A stretch of DNA of 64,000 nucleotides from Woronichinia naegeliana WA131 (GTDB taxonomy: Bacteria > Cyanobacteriota > Cyanobacteriia > Cyanobacteriales > Microcystaceae): NCBI GenBank assembly GCA_025370055.1, contig CP073041.1, forward strand, positions 620,001-684,000, given 5' to 3'. The translations under genes and the position numbers were made by a program. Numbering within the stretch: the first letter of the stretch is position 1; each line of letters starts with the position of its first letter. Below, one piece after another: positions 49,346 through 61,100 of this stretch. The notes beneath the pieces are model-generated. The model had not been told where the DNA came from, did not search any database, and saw only the letters and a program-made list of their open reading frames with translations.

Positions 49346-52300
49346 CTATTTTCGAGTTAATCTTGCTTGAATTTCCTGATCAGAGACAGTCTCCAACTCT
49401 GCTAATAAATCATCTAGGTCTTCATTGTCAAAACTTACTGGAGCGTTAGACCCAGGCACAATGGTAGTTTGAACACTCGTTACGATAGTAGCTATGCCCA
49501 GCAATTCTTGAGCTAAATAATCCGCTAAGGTTTCAACGGTTGGATAATTAAAAATGACGGATTGGTTGAGGGTGCAACCTAAATGAATCTCAAAACGATT
49601 ATTGAGTTCGATCGCCATTAGAGAATCCAGACCCAGGTCAAAGAGGCGAGCATCCGGGTTGATATTATCAGATGAATTCAATCCTAAGACCTTAGCCAGT
49701 TGTTGGCGAATAAAGTCAATTAATAAATTTCGTTGATCATTACTAGGAGCCGCTTTTAGGGTAACTAAGAACTCAGATTCTGTTGTCTGCGGACTAGTAG
49801 CAGAGGATGATTCCCGCAGGTTTTCCAAAAAGGGAACTTCAAAGCCAGGGGGAAACTGAGTAAAAAGGGTTTCCCAATCCATCTGCATAACTCCTATTTG
49901 AGGAGAAGCAACATTGAGGAGTTGTTCAAGAATTTTTAGACCTTCCTGGGGGGGAATCATGCCTAAACCCATTTGTAAAAGTCGCTGTTTACTGGCTTCC
50001 TTCAGGGTTGTGGCCATCCCACCGCTTTCCCAGGTTCCCCAGTTAATACTTAAGGCGGGTAAACCCTGAGCTTGGCGATAATGGGCGATCGCATCCATAA
50101 AACTATTAGCGGCTGCATAATTGCCTTGACCAGACGCTCCTAAGAGGGCCGCCGCCGAAGAAAAACAGATGAAGAAATCCAATTCCAGATCAATACTACA
50201 TTGATGTAAATTCCAGGTACCTGTGACCTTAGGAGCCATAACGGTTTCAAAACGCTCCCAAGTTAAACTCGACAAGGTGCCATCATCTAAAACACCGGCT
50301 GCATGAATAACGCCTTTTAGGGAGGGGAATTGTTGCTGAATTTGTTGAAAGAGTTGGATAACCTCTGTTTCGTCAGTCAGATCACAGCTAGTGACAAAAA
50401 CATCTACCCCGTCTTGCTGTAGTTCTCCAATCAGATTTTGAGCGGTATTATTGGGTTTACTTCTTCCCGTTAAAACCAGGTTTTTTGCCCCTTTTCGTGC
50501 CAGCCATTGTGCGACCTGTAAACCCAAGGCTCCCAAGCCTCCTGTAATCAGATAACTAGCATCAGGGCGAATCTCTGTTAAGGCTGAAATATTTTCTGTG
50601 GCAATAAATTCAGGTAGAGTAATTACCACTTTTCCCAAATGTTTGGCTTGAGCCATATAACGAAAAGCAACGACACTTTGCTCAATCTTGAATTCCGTTA
50701 AAGGTAGGGGTTTCAAGGATCCCTGTTCAAAATCTCGCATTAAGTCTTGGAACATTCCATAAATTAAATCGGGGTTGGCCAAGGCTACTTCGATTAAATC
50801 GAACAAGAAATAAGCAGCATCGGGGCGTTGGCTGTGAGCTTTTTCTTCGCTCCAAATTTCTAGTTTGCCAATTTCCAGAAAGCGTCCACCTGGCTTGAGT
50901 ACAGCAAAACTTTGATCGACAAACTCTCCCTTGAGACTATTAAGAACAATATCCACTCCTTCTCCTTGGGTTAGGTCTCGAACTTCCACCGCAAAATCTA
51001 GAGAACGCGAATTGACGGTTGCGGTTACTCCCATTTCCTTGAGAAAATTCCACTTGAGTGGACTAGCTGAACCAATAATTTCTGCCCCGGCCCGTTGCGC
51101 CAATTGCACTGCTGCTTGCCCTACCCCACCGGCGGCTGCATGAATCAAAACGCGATCGCCAGCTTTAATCTGAGCACAATGATGTAAACCATAGTAAGCC
51201 GTCAGAAAAGCCGTGCTGATGGTAGCAGCTTCACTAAAACTGAGATTAGGGGGTTTGGCGACCACTAAACCCGCTTTAGCACGAACATGACTGGCCAAAC
51301 TACCGATCGCCAGGGCCGCCACCACTTCGTCACCCACTTTAATTTGGGAAACACCGGCTCCAACGGCCACCACAATGCCGCTACATTCACCCCCAAAGGG
51401 AATTTCCTGAGCCTTACTAATCCCCAATTCCTCACTCAAACGCTGGAGTAAACCTAAGGCATTCAGTACATCACGGAAATTTAAACCCACTGCTTTGACG
51501 GCAATTTCTACCTCATCAGGGCCGGGAAGGACGCGCTCACAGGCAACCAGCTTTAAATTTTCCAACAGCCCGTATTCACTAATTTTTAATTGAAAAGGAA
51601 CGCCGACAGGAGTAACCAGTTGATGTTCCGTTGGTTTCGCATCGGGTTGAGAACGTTGTAAACGAGCGACATAGCGTTGTCCTTGACGGTAGGCAATTTG
51701 ATTTTCTGCATCCGTACTGGTCAACGTTTCCACCAGCGAGGTCACCGGATTGGAGGCAGAATTCGGATCGAGATCTAGCAACACTCCCCGAAATTGGGGA
51801 TATTCCAAATTGCTCGTTTTACCTAATCCCCATAACGTTGCCTGTTCGGGGTGTAAATTTAATTTGGCATCGTCAATTACTTGCGTTCCCTGGGTGACAA
51901 ACCAAATCCTGGGCGGTGTTTTGACCTGACTTTGAGCAAGCGTTTGTAAAAGGGATAGTGCGCTACCACAGCCTTTAATCTGTTCCGTCAACTGAATATC
52001 TCGAATCTCTAAACTCCAAAGATGAACAATGCCATTAATCTCGATTGCCCCCGCTCTGGTAATACTTTGCCAAAGTTGACTAAAATCATCGGGTTGAGTT
52101 GGGTTGAGCCGATAGTCTTCGGCATTTGCCTGGCTAAATTCGTTACCAATCTCTACCATTAGACAACGATCGCCTTGAGCCCGAAGAGTCTTGGCCAGAT
52201 CCAGACCAATACCCTGACTATCGGCAAAAATCAACCAGTTTTGAGGCGATCCAGCCGGGGCAGTCTGGGCGGATTTGGCCTGCCAATTAACTTGATACAG

Positions 52301-55300
52301 CCAGTTTTCAGACGAGTCATTTTGATTTAACAGCGATCGCAAAATACCGATATTCAGCCAACGCAAGATTAGATTTTCAATTTGTCCGATTAACTGACCG
52401 GCTTGATTAAAAAGATTGACTTGAACTCGCAAAAGTTGGGAATTTTTTTCTTGAATCTCAACTTGACACCAGAGGGCATTTCCCAGAGCTTGTCCTAATT
52501 GAAAAGATTCAAAACCAACCGGTAGATAAAATCCATTTTGAGCTTTTTGGTTGTCTTCTCCCTGTTCCACCGCTAAGAGAGCGGCAATAATACTTTGAAA
52601 ACAGGAATCCAGAAGAGCGGGATGGGCTTGATAACCTGCTGTTTCTACTTGCTGGGGTAAACGGATTTCGGCGATCGCTTGATTTTGCTTCCACCACACT
52701 TTTTGTATGCCTCGAAAAGTAGGGCCATAATTCAGCCCATAACTTTGTAAAAACTCATAATCTGGAACTAAACTTTGATAATCAGCCAGTTCTTCCTGCT
52801 TTAGGGTTGTTAGAGGAAGAGATTGACTGAGGGGCGACAGATGGCCAACCGCGTGCTTAATCCAAACTGCTTGCTCTAAATCTTTTGTATTGGGAGCGAT
52901 CGATAAACTAAAAACTTCTCCAGAATAACAGGAGTTTTCATCTTGCCTCAATGCAACTTGCAACGTCACAAATCCCTCATTGGGAAGGCTTAACGGTTGC
53001 TCAATGTTAAAACTTTCTAAATTGAGACCTTCGGTTTTTAGGCTTCTCCTCCCAGCCTCTAGAAGCATTTCAATATAAACCGTTGCAGGGATAACAACTT
53101 TTTCGTAAAGCTGATGATCCTTTAGATAGGCGGGACTGGTTTGACTTAGCTGACTCTCAAAATAAATCTCTTTTGAACCGGCCAGGGCAATCTGTTTTCC
53201 CAACACCCCTAACGGAGCAGCAGCATCCCTTTTTGTCGAAGTAAGTACCATGAGACTATTTAGCTTACCATCATCAAACCAATAGCGTTGGCGTTGAAAG
53301 GGATAAAAGGGCAGAGAAACTGCTTTGAATTGGGGATAGTCCTGGTAAAATCTTGACCAATCAATCGCAAAACCATCAAGATAAAGAGTGGCTAAACTCT
53401 GCAATAACTGTTGCCAATCAGACTGTTGAGGCCGGAGACTGGGAATCCAACGCAGATTATGATCACTCAAGCAATAGCGTCCCATTCCCAAAAGAGTCGG
53501 TTGAGTCCCAATTTCCAGAAAGACCTGATAGCCTTGCTGATACAGGGTTTGCATACTGCGATGAAAGTTAACCGGCTGGCAAATATGATCACACCAATAA
53601 TTAGGATCGGTTAATTCTGTACTGATAAATTGACCAGTTAAATTAGAAATAATCTTAATTTTAGGCTGGGAATAGGTGATAGTCGCCGCTAATGCTTTAA
53701 ATTCAGCCAGGATCGGTTTCATTAAGAGAGAGTGGAAAGCATGGGAGACCGCTAGAATACGATAGGGAATTTCCTGTTTTAAGCATTTTTGGATAATTTG
53801 TTCTAAAGCAGTTAAAGCTCCCGATACTACGACATTTTCCGGGCCATTAAAGGCAGCAATATAAACGTCCTCTTCATATTCAGCGATCGCCTCTCCCACA
53901 ACTGACTCATTGGCCAAAATCGCTAACATTCCCCCGCCAGCCGGTAAAGACTGCATCAAACGCGCCCTCGTGACAATTAGCTTTAATCCCTCTTCTAAAC
54001 TAAAAACCCCCGCAATACAAGCCGCCACATACTCCCCAACACTATGGCCCATGACCGCAGTGGGTTGAATTCCCCAGGATAGCCACAACTGAGCCAGAGC
54101 GTATTCCACTGCAAAGATCGCCGGTTGGGTATAGAGAGTTTGGTCGAGCAGAATAGTTTCGACCGCCAGATCAGAACTCGAAGGATATAAAACTTCTAGT
54201 AGAGATCTTTCTAGCAAAGGACGCAAAATTTGATCACAGGTATCTAAAGCCTTGCGGAAGGTCGGTTGAGACTCATACAGTTCCTTGCCCATACCCACAT
54301 ACTGAGAACCCTGACCTGTAAATAAAAAAGCAATCTGGTTCGAGCGGTGTAATTTGCCCGAATTACTTTGGATGCCAACCTCTTCTTCTCCTACTTGTAC
54401 TGATTGTAATTGCTTTAAAAATTGCTCACGAGAATGAGCGATCAGGGTAAGACGATGGCTAAAGTGGGAACGACGACAACTCGCACTAAAACAAACGTCC
54501 CCAAGGGAAAGAGTCGGATTGTTTTGTAGGTGCTGGGCATAACGACCCGCTAAGACTTGTAAGGTTTTGCCGTCTTTAGCAGAGAGGGGCAACAGGAAAA
54601 AAGTCGGTTTAAAGGCAACATCTTCTTCAATGGGATTATCCTGGGACAGTTCACTTAACACCAGATGGGCATTGGTTCCACCAAAACCGAAGGAACTGAC
54701 CCCCATAATTACGGGTTCAGGACTGACTGGTAAAGTAGTTAAGTTATCTTGTACTCGCAGTTGTAATTTCTCAAAATCAACGTAGGGATTAGGCTGGTGA
54801 AAATGTAAGCTAGGCGGAATTTGTCGATGCTTAAGAGCCAGAGCTACTTTAATAACACCTGTAATTCCTGCGGCAGTTTCGGAATGCCCAACATTGGTTT
54901 TCGCCGATCCGATCGCACAATAATTACCCGATGCTCTATTTTCTCCGACAACCTTACCTAGAGCATTTAATTCAATCGGATCGCCAATTTTTGTGCCTGT
55001 ACCATGAGCTTCTACATAATAAACCTGACTAGGGAAAATTCCCGCACTTTGATAGGCTGATCGCAAAACCGCTTCTTGAGCCTCAGGATTCGGAGCCGCC
55101 ATGCCATTACTACGTCCATCTTGGTTAATCGCTCCACCCCGAATGACCGCATAGATAGAATCTCCATCCTTTTGAGCCTGGAATAAGGGCTTTAAAAGTA
55201 CCATCCCAGCCCCTTCACCTCGAACGTAACCGTTAGCCGCCGCATCAAAGGATTTACAACGACCGTCAGGGGATAGTAAACCTGCCTTACAAAAACTAAT

Positions 55301-55936
55301 CATCAGTCCAGGGGAAAGAATGGCTTGTACTCCCCCTGCTAGAGCCAAACTGCTTTCACCCTTCCAGAGCGATTCACAAGCAAGATAGGTGGCAACCAAA
55401 GAAGAAGAACAAGCCGTATCGATCGCCAAACTCGGCCCCTTAAAATCAAACACATAGGAAACTCGGTTGGCAGCAACACAGCCAGTATTTCCAGACAAAC
55501 AGTAGGGATCATCAGAACCAAGAATGTTGTGAGAATATTCCTGGGACGAAATACCCACAAAAACACCCACCGGTTTACCGGCGAGATTTTCAACCTGTAG
55601 TCCGCTATCTTCAATCGCCTCCCAAGCCACCTCTAAAATCAGACGCTGCTGGGGATCCATACTGGCGATTTCCCTAGGGGCAATTCCGAAAAATTGCGGA
55701 TCAAATTCTTCAATCTTGTCAATGAAGCCCCCCCAACGTGTGCTCATTTTATGCGGTTTAGTCGGATCGGGGTCGTAGTAAGCCTCAACATCCCAGCGGG
55801 AGGCAGGAATTTCTCCCACTGCATCCACACCATTTGCCAACAACTGCCAAAATTCTTCTGGGGTTTGGGACTGAGGGAAACGGCACCCAATACCAATAAT
55901 GGCAATTGGTTCTCTAGCATTTGGTGGTAATTTCAT
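49346..55936 (-). CDS. Type I polyketide synthase, fully reducing module (KS-AT-DH-ER-KR-ACP)
   Basis: This 2196-residue megasynthase has all active sites I could check. The KS at 10-430 has Cys176 (DTACSSS), His311 (EAHGTGT) and His351 (NVGHSETAAG). The AT at 535-830 has Ser632 in GHSVGE and HAFHS at 732-736, indicating malonyl-CoA. The DH at 915-1210 has His941, although the usual Gly of the HxxxG motif is absent, and HPALLDSCF. The ER (about 1480-1790) has a GVGQAAVQLAQRAG nucleotide fold, the KR (about 1810-1990) has LITGGLGALGLQVA, and the ACP (about 2085-2155) has LGLDSLMA. One round adds a saturated C2 unit to an acyl chain, and the module may be used iteratively. There is no release domain. 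It lies 60 bases after the ligase gene. Confidence 0.95.
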   Translation of the reverse strand: MKLPPNAREPIAIIGIGCRFPQSQTPEEFWQLLANGVDAVGEIPASRWDVEAYYDPDPTKPHKMSTRWGGFIDKIEEFDPQFFGIAPREIASMDPQQRLILEVAWEAIEDSGLQVENLAGKPVGVFVGISSQEYSHNILGSDDPYCLSGNTGCVAANRVSYVFDFKGPSLAIDTACSSSLVATYLACESLWKGESSLALAGGVQAILSPGLMISFCKAGLLSPDGRCKSFDAAANGYVRGEGAGMVLLKPLFQAQKDGDSIYAVIRGGAINQDGRSNGMAAPNPEAQEAVLRSAYQSAGIFPSQVYYVEAHGTGTKIGDPIELNALGKVVGENRASGNYCAIGSAKTNVGHSETAAGITGVIKVALALKHRQIPPSLHFHQPNPYVDFEKLQLRVQDNLTTLPVSPEPVIMGVSSFGFGGTNAHLVLSELSQDNPIEEDVAFKPTFFLLPLSAKDGKTLQVLAGRYAQHLQNNPTLSLGDVCFSASCRRSHFSHRLTLIAHSREQFLKQLQSVQVGEEEVGIQSNSGKLHRSNQIAFLFTGQGSQYVGMGKELYESQPTFRKALDTCDQILRPLLERSLLEVLYPSSSDLAVETILLDQTLYTQPAIFAVEYALAQLWLSWGIQPTAVMGHSVGEYVAACIAGVFSLEEGLKLIVTRARLMQSLPAGGGMLAILANESVVGEAIAEYEEDVYIAAFNGPENVVVSGALTALEQIIQKCLKQEIPYRILAVSHAFHSLLMKPILAEFKALAATITYSQPKIKIISNLTGQFISTELTDPNYWCDHICQPVNFHRSMQTLYQQGYQVFLEIGTQPTLLGMGRYCLSDHNLRWIPSLRPQQSDWQQLLQSLATLYLDGFAIDWSRFYQDYPQFKAVSLPFYPFQRQRYWFDDGKLNSLMVLTSTKRDAAAPLGVLGKQIALAGSKEIYFESQLSQTSPAYLKDHQLYEKVVIPATVYIEMLLEAGRRSLKTEGLNLESFNIEQPLSLPNEGFVTLQVALRQDENSCYSGEVFSLSIAPNTKDLEQAVWIKHAVGHLSPLSQSLPLTTLKQEELADYQSLVPDYEFLQSYGLNYGPTFRGIQKVWWKQNQAIAEIRLPQQVETAGYQAHPALLDSCFQSIIAALLAVEQGEDNQKAQNGFYLPVGFESFQLGQALGNALWCQVEIQEKNSQLLRVQVNLFNQAGQLIGQIENLILRWLNIGILRSLLNQNDSSENWLYQVNWQAKSAQTAPAGSPQNWLIFADSQGIGLDLAKTLRAQGDRCLMVEIGNEFSQANAEDYRLNPTQPDDFSQLWQSITRAGAIEINGIVHLWSLEIRDIQLTEQIKGCGSALSLLQTLAQSQVKTPPRIWFVTQGTQVIDDAKLNLHPEQATLWGLGKTSNLEYPQFRGVLLDLDPNSASNPVTSLVETLTSTDAENQIAYRQGQRYVARLQRSQPDAKPTEHQLVTPVGVPFQLKISEYGLLENLKLVACERVLPGPDEVEIAVKAVGLNFRDVLNALGLLQRLSEELGISKAQEIPFGGECSGIVVAVGAGVSQIKVGDEVVAALAIGSLASHVRAKAGLVVAKPPNLSFSEAATISTAFLTAYYGLHHCAQIKAGDRVLIHAAAGGVGQAAVQLAQRAGAEIIGSASPLKWNFLKEMGVTATVNSRSLDFAVEVRDLTQGEGVDIVLNSLKGEFVDQSFAVLKPGGRFLEIGKLEIWSEEKAHSQRPDAAYFLFDLIEVALANPDLIYGMFQDLMRDFEQGSLKPLPLTEFKIEQSVVAFRYMAQAKHLGKVVITLPEFIATENISALTEIRPDASYLITGGLGALGLQVAQWLARKGAKNLVLTGRSKPNNTAQNLIGELQQDGVDVFVTSCDLTDETEVIQLFQQIQQQFPSLKGVIHAAGVLDDGTLSSLTWERFETVMAPKVTGTWNLHQCSIDLELDFFICFSSAAALLGASGQGNYAAANSFMDAIAHYRQAQGLPALSINWGTWESGGMATTLKEASKQRLLQMGLGMIPPQEGLKILEQLLNVASPQIGVMQMDWETLFTQFPPGFEVPFLENLRESSSATSPQTTESEFLVTLKAAPSNDQRNLLIDFIRQQLAKVLGLNSSDNINPDARLFDLGLDSLMAIELNNRFEIHLGCTLNQSVIFNYPTVETLADYLAQELLGIATIVTSVQTTIVPGSNAPVSFDNEDLDDLLAELETVSDQEIQARLTRK

Positions 55937-55996
55937 GGATAGTTTTCAGCTGACAAAGGAGTATAAAAATTATAGGGAGGTTTTTCCGAAAAGATC

Positions 55997-58036
55997 CTAG
56001 GGGTGAGTTTGCCGTGAGATTTTTTGACTAGCTAAATGTTCTGATAAAGCGGCAATGCTAGGATATTGCCAAAACAAAGTCACGTCAAAATTCTCTCCGA
56101 GCCAAGCACTCAGATCTTCCATCGCAGAGACAACTTGAACCGAATCCATACCATAATAATCAAAGCACTGCTCAATGTCGATTTTGTCTGGAGATAGGCG
56201 CAAATAAACCGCTAATCGCATTTGTAGCCAACTCGCAATATCGGCTTGGCTGAAGTTGCTTTGAGGACAAATATCTGTCGCTAAAAATGCTCTGTCCAGT
56301 TCTCCTTGACTTGATTCCCATTTGGCTAGGATTGGTAAGCGTTGTTGCAAAAAATCAGCACGACAGGCGACTCGTTTAATTTTTCCACTAGAGGTTTTGG
56401 GTAAACTAGCCGGTTTAATCAGCACGAGGGTTTGGAGATGAAGATCATATTCAGCGGCGATCGCTTGACGAACCACTGTCGCAATTTCCTCTACGGGCGG
56501 ATTGTTCAAATAGGAACGCTCAATTTCCTGCACTAATACCAACTGCTCAATACCATTTTTTTCCACAGCAAAAGCGGCTCCCCCATTCAAGCGGAGAGCA
56601 GGATGATTTTGTTGAGCTAAAATCTCCAAGTCTTGGGGATAATAATTGGCACCTCGAATAATAATTATCTCTTTCAATCTTCCCGTAATCCACAATTCTC
56701 CTTTGTACAAAAATCCAAGGTCTCCCGTACGGAGAAAAGGCCCTTGACCCGTATCTTTTAAATAAGCTTGAAAACTTTCCCGACTAGCACGGGTATTGCG
56801 CCAATACCCTTGAGCAACCGATTTGCCGGTGATCCAGATTTCTCCCACCTGATCAGGGTCACAAGTGCGATAGGTTTCCGGATCAACAATGACGATCTGG
56901 CAATGATTCTGACTTTGCCCGACTCCCACCAAATGATAACTGGTAGTAGCTTGATTGAGTTTGACTTGATTCTGTTGCAGGTGTTGGGAATCAAGGGACA
57001 GAAACAGGGGTTCCGTGCCCTGGTGTTTGGCGGTAATCATGAGTGTCGCTTCTGCCATCCCATAACAAGGGGTTAAGGCAGTACGAGACAAACCACAGGG
57101 AAGAAAATAATCCCTAAATTTTTGTAGTGTCTCTGCTCGGATCGGTTCCGCACCGTTAAAGGCCACTTGCCAACTTCGCAAATCCAATTGCTCTCTTTGT
57201 TCTAGCGATATTTTACTCAAACAAAGATCGTAGGCAAAATTTGGGCCGCCGCTAGTATGGGCTTGATAATGAGAAATGGCTTTAAGCCAACGCAGGGGTT
57301 TTTGTAAAAAATCGATAGGCGACATCAAAATCGCCTGGGAGCCTAAATATAAAGGTTGGAGCACATTACCAATTAAGCCCATGTCGTGAAAGAGGGGTAA
57401 CCAACCCACAACGATGCTTTGGTGATCATGGCCAAAAATTTGCTGGATCTGCTGTTGATTATGAATTAGGTTGCCATGACTGACCATGATGCCCTTCGGC
57501 TCGTTGGTAGAACCAGAAGTATATTGTAACAAGGCAATTGTTTCTGACTGAATCGAGACTTTCTGCCATTGGGGAGCTAGGTCGAAAGTGAGGGTATCTG
57601 TCGCAATCCAGTGCTGGAATTGAGGTGGAAGTCGTGGGGCAAGTTTCGAGGCTAGGCTAGGGTAAAGAGTACTGGTTGTGAGAATGGCGATCGCCTGAGC
57701 ATCCTGAATAATAGACTGAATGCGTTGAAAAGAACGATTGGGACGAGGCGGGTAGGCTGGAACGGCAATCACCCCCGCATATAAACAACCAAAAAAAGCA
57801 CTAATAAACTCCAAGCCTGATGGGTATAAAAGTAAAGCTCTCTCCCCTGCCAGATTTAAAGATTGTAGATGGGCCGCAATGACCCTCGCTTGTCGATCCA
57901 ATTGAAAATAGGTCAACCCTGCCGACTCAGTTTCACCATCCTTAAGAAAAACAAAAATACGATCATTGGGCTGTTGTCTTGCTCTGGTTTGCAGAACCTC
58001 AATAACGTTTTGATAGCCCATACCGATAATTGTCAT
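55997..58036 (-). CDS. Fatty acyl-AMP ligase with C-terminal acyl carrier domain
   Basis: This 679-residue protein activates a fatty acid as acyl-AMP and loads it onto a carrier protein to start the polyketide line. The adenylation core has LLQYTSGSTNEPKGIMVSHG (P-loop), GWLPLFHDMGLIGNVL, CYGMAEATL, FLRTGDLGFLYKGELWITGR and the C-terminal SGKIKR lysine. The GRLKEIIIIRGANYYPQDLE segment is typical of the FAAL group and not of CoA ligases. An ACP follows at about 600-670, with the phosphopantetheine Ser in YYGMDSVQ. It starts at ATG 58036, 64 bases after the preceding gene. Confidence 0.94.
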   Translation of the reverse strand: MTIIGMGYQNVIEVLQTRARQQPNDRIFVFLKDGETESAGLTYFQLDRQARVIAAHLQSLNLAGERALLLYPSGLEFISAFFGCLYAGVIAVPAYPPRPNRSFQRIQSIIQDAQAIAILTTSTLYPSLASKLAPRLPPQFQHWIATDTLTFDLAPQWQKVSIQSETIALLQYTSGSTNEPKGIMVSHGNLIHNQQQIQQIFGHDHQSIVVGWLPLFHDMGLIGNVLQPLYLGSQAILMSPIDFLQKPLRWLKAISHYQAHTSGGPNFAYDLCLSKISLEQREQLDLRSWQVAFNGAEPIRAETLQKFRDYFLPCGLSRTALTPCYGMAEATLMITAKHQGTEPLFLSLDSQHLQQNQVKLNQATTSYHLVGVGQSQNHCQIVIVDPETYRTCDPDQVGEIWITGKSVAQGYWRNTRASRESFQAYLKDTGQGPFLRTGDLGFLYKGELWITGRLKEIIIIRGANYYPQDLEILAQQNHPALRLNGGAAFAVEKNGIEQLVLVQEIERSYLNNPPVEEIATVVRQAIAAEYDLHLQTLVLIKPASLPKTSSGKIKRVACRADFLQQRLPILAKWESSQGELDRAFLATDICPQSNFSQADIASWLQMRLAVYLRLSPDKIDIEQCFDYYGMDSVQVVSAMEDLSAWLGENFDVTLFWQYPSIAALSEHLASQKISRQTHP

Positions 58037-58100
58037 ATTTATTAAGAAAACTTATTTTAGAAATATCCCATTAGAAATATCCAATAATTTAAACATCTGA

Positions 58101-61100
58101 TCAAGATTGTTGAGAGAGGCGGCGAATGATCGGTAAATCACTGATCAATAGACCACTGCGAATAAAATAGGCTAAATAGCTCTTAAATAAATCTTCAAAA
58201 GCTGGACAAACAATACCACTATGGGCAAGAGCCTGAACTGTGGCCTGGCAATCAATCTGAGGAGCCTGGGCAGAAGCCGCTCTTTCCAGGTAGGTCAATC
58301 CGCCGGAGTTAGTCTGCATTAAAAAAGGTAGGAGAGGATAGAGAGGGTTTTGCTTCTGTTGAGGAGCTTTGAGTTTTTCGACCCAAGCTGGATAGCTCAC
58401 GGTCTCCAGAGGAATACCTTCAGTACGGGTGAAATTTTGATATTCTGACCAGGGTAGCGGATCCGGATTTTGGAGGTGAAAAACCTTACCTTCAGAGATA
58501 TTTTGACGAGATAAATAGGCGATCGCCTTAGCCACATAATCGACAGGCGAAAAATTTAAGGGTAGAGGCAAATCGGGAACAAATCCCAATTGTAAGCAGC
58601 CCTGAATCATTCTGATAAAAAAGTCATCGGTGTTGGAAATCCCTGTCTGACTATCCCCACTGATCAGACCAGGACGATAAATGGTAATCGGTAATCCCCG
58701 TTGTCCAGCTAACCAAACTAGACGCTCTGAAACCCATTTCGATTGGGAATAACCGAGGTAAATGCCCTCTGATTCTAAAATCGGATCCCCTTCGGTTAAT
58801 ACTTTACCTGCGTAAGCAGAGGCTTCAAATACAGCGACACTGGAAACAAAATGCACCGGTTTAATTTTTTTCGAGACCGCAAAACCCAGAACCGTTTTTG
58901 TGCCGATTACATTGGTAGCTTTTAGTTGAGCGTAGGAATGAACATAGCTTAATTGAGCCCCATTATGGTAAATCACATCCACTTCTGATGCTAATTGATT
59001 AAATTTTTCAGAAGACAATCCCATCAATGGTTCGGCCAGATTACCCAAAATCGGGATAATTTGTGAATCATAGGTATTGCGCCATAATTTGTAGGTCTTT
59101 AAATTATTTTGCAGTCTAAGCCTAGCTTCTTCTTCATCCTTGCCCCTGACTAAACAGTAAATTTTAGCTGGAGTTTGTTGTAAGAGTTCTGAAAGTAAAA
59201 AAGCACCTAAAAATCCCGTGGCTCCGGTTAAAAGAATCGTCCTCGGCTCTTGGGCTAGGGGAAAGACCGTCTCTCGATCCAAGAATTCCGGTACGATTGT
59301 TGTTTCTAGCACGACTTCGGCTTGCAGATTAATTTTTTCTACTTGAGGAGGAATCTTAGTATTTAAGTTTGTCAGAATGAGATTAGCTAAACTAGCAATT
59401 GTCGGTTGATCGAATAGAGATTCGATAGATAAATTTAATTGTAAATCCTCATAAATTGACAGTATTATTTCCGTCGCTTTCATCGAATTTAGACCCAAAT
59501 CGAGGAGGGATTGCTGAGGATCTAAAGCCGGAAGTGAAAGATCTACCATCGGTTGAATCTGCGTCTGTAAATAGGTCATCAAAAAGGTGAGGCGATCGCT
59601 GTCAGGGGTTTTCCCAAATGCCTTGAGAATCTCAGATGGAAATGTCCTAGCTGTTTGGGATTGATGAAGATCAATTAACGTCTCCAGTAGCTGCGGTAAG
59701 AGGGCTATTTGCTCGGCGGAAAAAGTGCCTGTTGTAGCCAGAATTTGTTGTAGTTGTTGGCTATCTGCCTGTTGAATTAAATCTAAAATGGGGCTACTGC
59801 TTGCCAAAGGAGTTGAGGCTTGAGGAGGTTTTCCTTGCCGCCAATACCGTTGTCGTTGAAAAGGATAGGTTGGTAATACTAATTTTTGATAGGTATAATC
59901 CTGATCATAGCTAACCCAGTCAATTTTTATACCCTTAGTGTATAACTGGGCAAGATTATTCAGCATTACCAGCCAAACTGGGCCATGATTATTGTCTGAA
60001 TTGGCTAAGGTAAAACTCGTCAAATTAGCTGGGTTTTTGATCTCAAATTGAGTACTAACTTGGATAAGATAATCATACTTTTCTAGGTTTAGAGAATGAT
60101 AGGTTGCTGATACCAGGGCTGATGCTAGAACAGACCAATATTCCCCAGTGGCCGCGGACAATCCTTGGTGGCCACGAGTGGGAATAAATTGAATTGTAGG
60201 ATTAGAAAATTTAATGCGTTTGAGGATCTCGACCCGTTGGTCATCATTTTGAGCTAATAACAATCGTCCACTATCTTCTAGGGTCATCAACCCTGATAAA
60301 CAAGCTGCAACATATTCTCCGACCCCATCTCCTAGCATGGCACTAGGCATTATTCCCCAACCTAGCCACAGTTTAGCCAATCCGTATAGGAGACTAAAAA
60401 TTAGGGGTTTAGCGATCGCTGAAGTCAGTAGTTGGGGGGAGATTTTAGTTTCTAAAAACGGAGCTAGAATCGACTTGCCAAGGAGAGAGATAAATAGCAG
60501 ATCGCATCCCTGTAAATATTCTTGAAAACTGGGACTTGTCTCATACAGTTGTTGAGCTAAAATCAAACATTCTTTGTCCAATTCCTGGAAACAAAAAACC
60601 AGTTTAGGGGGACGAATATTCAGACTATCTTGATTCAGATTAATGTTATGCTGCTCAACCAAGAATTTATCCAACTGTCGCTGAATATCGCTGATCGAGT
60701 TACCGACAACGGCCAATCTACAGGGAAAATGATTTCTTCCTATATTGGTACTGTAGCAAATATCGCCTAAATTGCTTGAACTTTCTGCCTGGGCAAAGTA
60801 AGATTGATATTTTTTCACTAATTCCCTTAGAGCCGGTTGGGTTTTAGCCGATAGAGCTAGTAAATGATAGGGACGAGTAATCGATTGAAATGGCTTTTCT
60901 TGATAGGGTGCTTCCTCCAAAATCAGATGGACATTGGTGCCACTTAGCCCAAAAGAACTGATGCCCGCAATTCTTTCCTGTTCGACCTGCCAATCAACGG
61001 TTTGGGTCGGAATTTTAACAAAGGGGACTTTACTCCATTCAATTAAGGGACTAGGGTTTTTAAAATTAAGATGGGAAGGAATTTTTCGATGTTGTAAGGC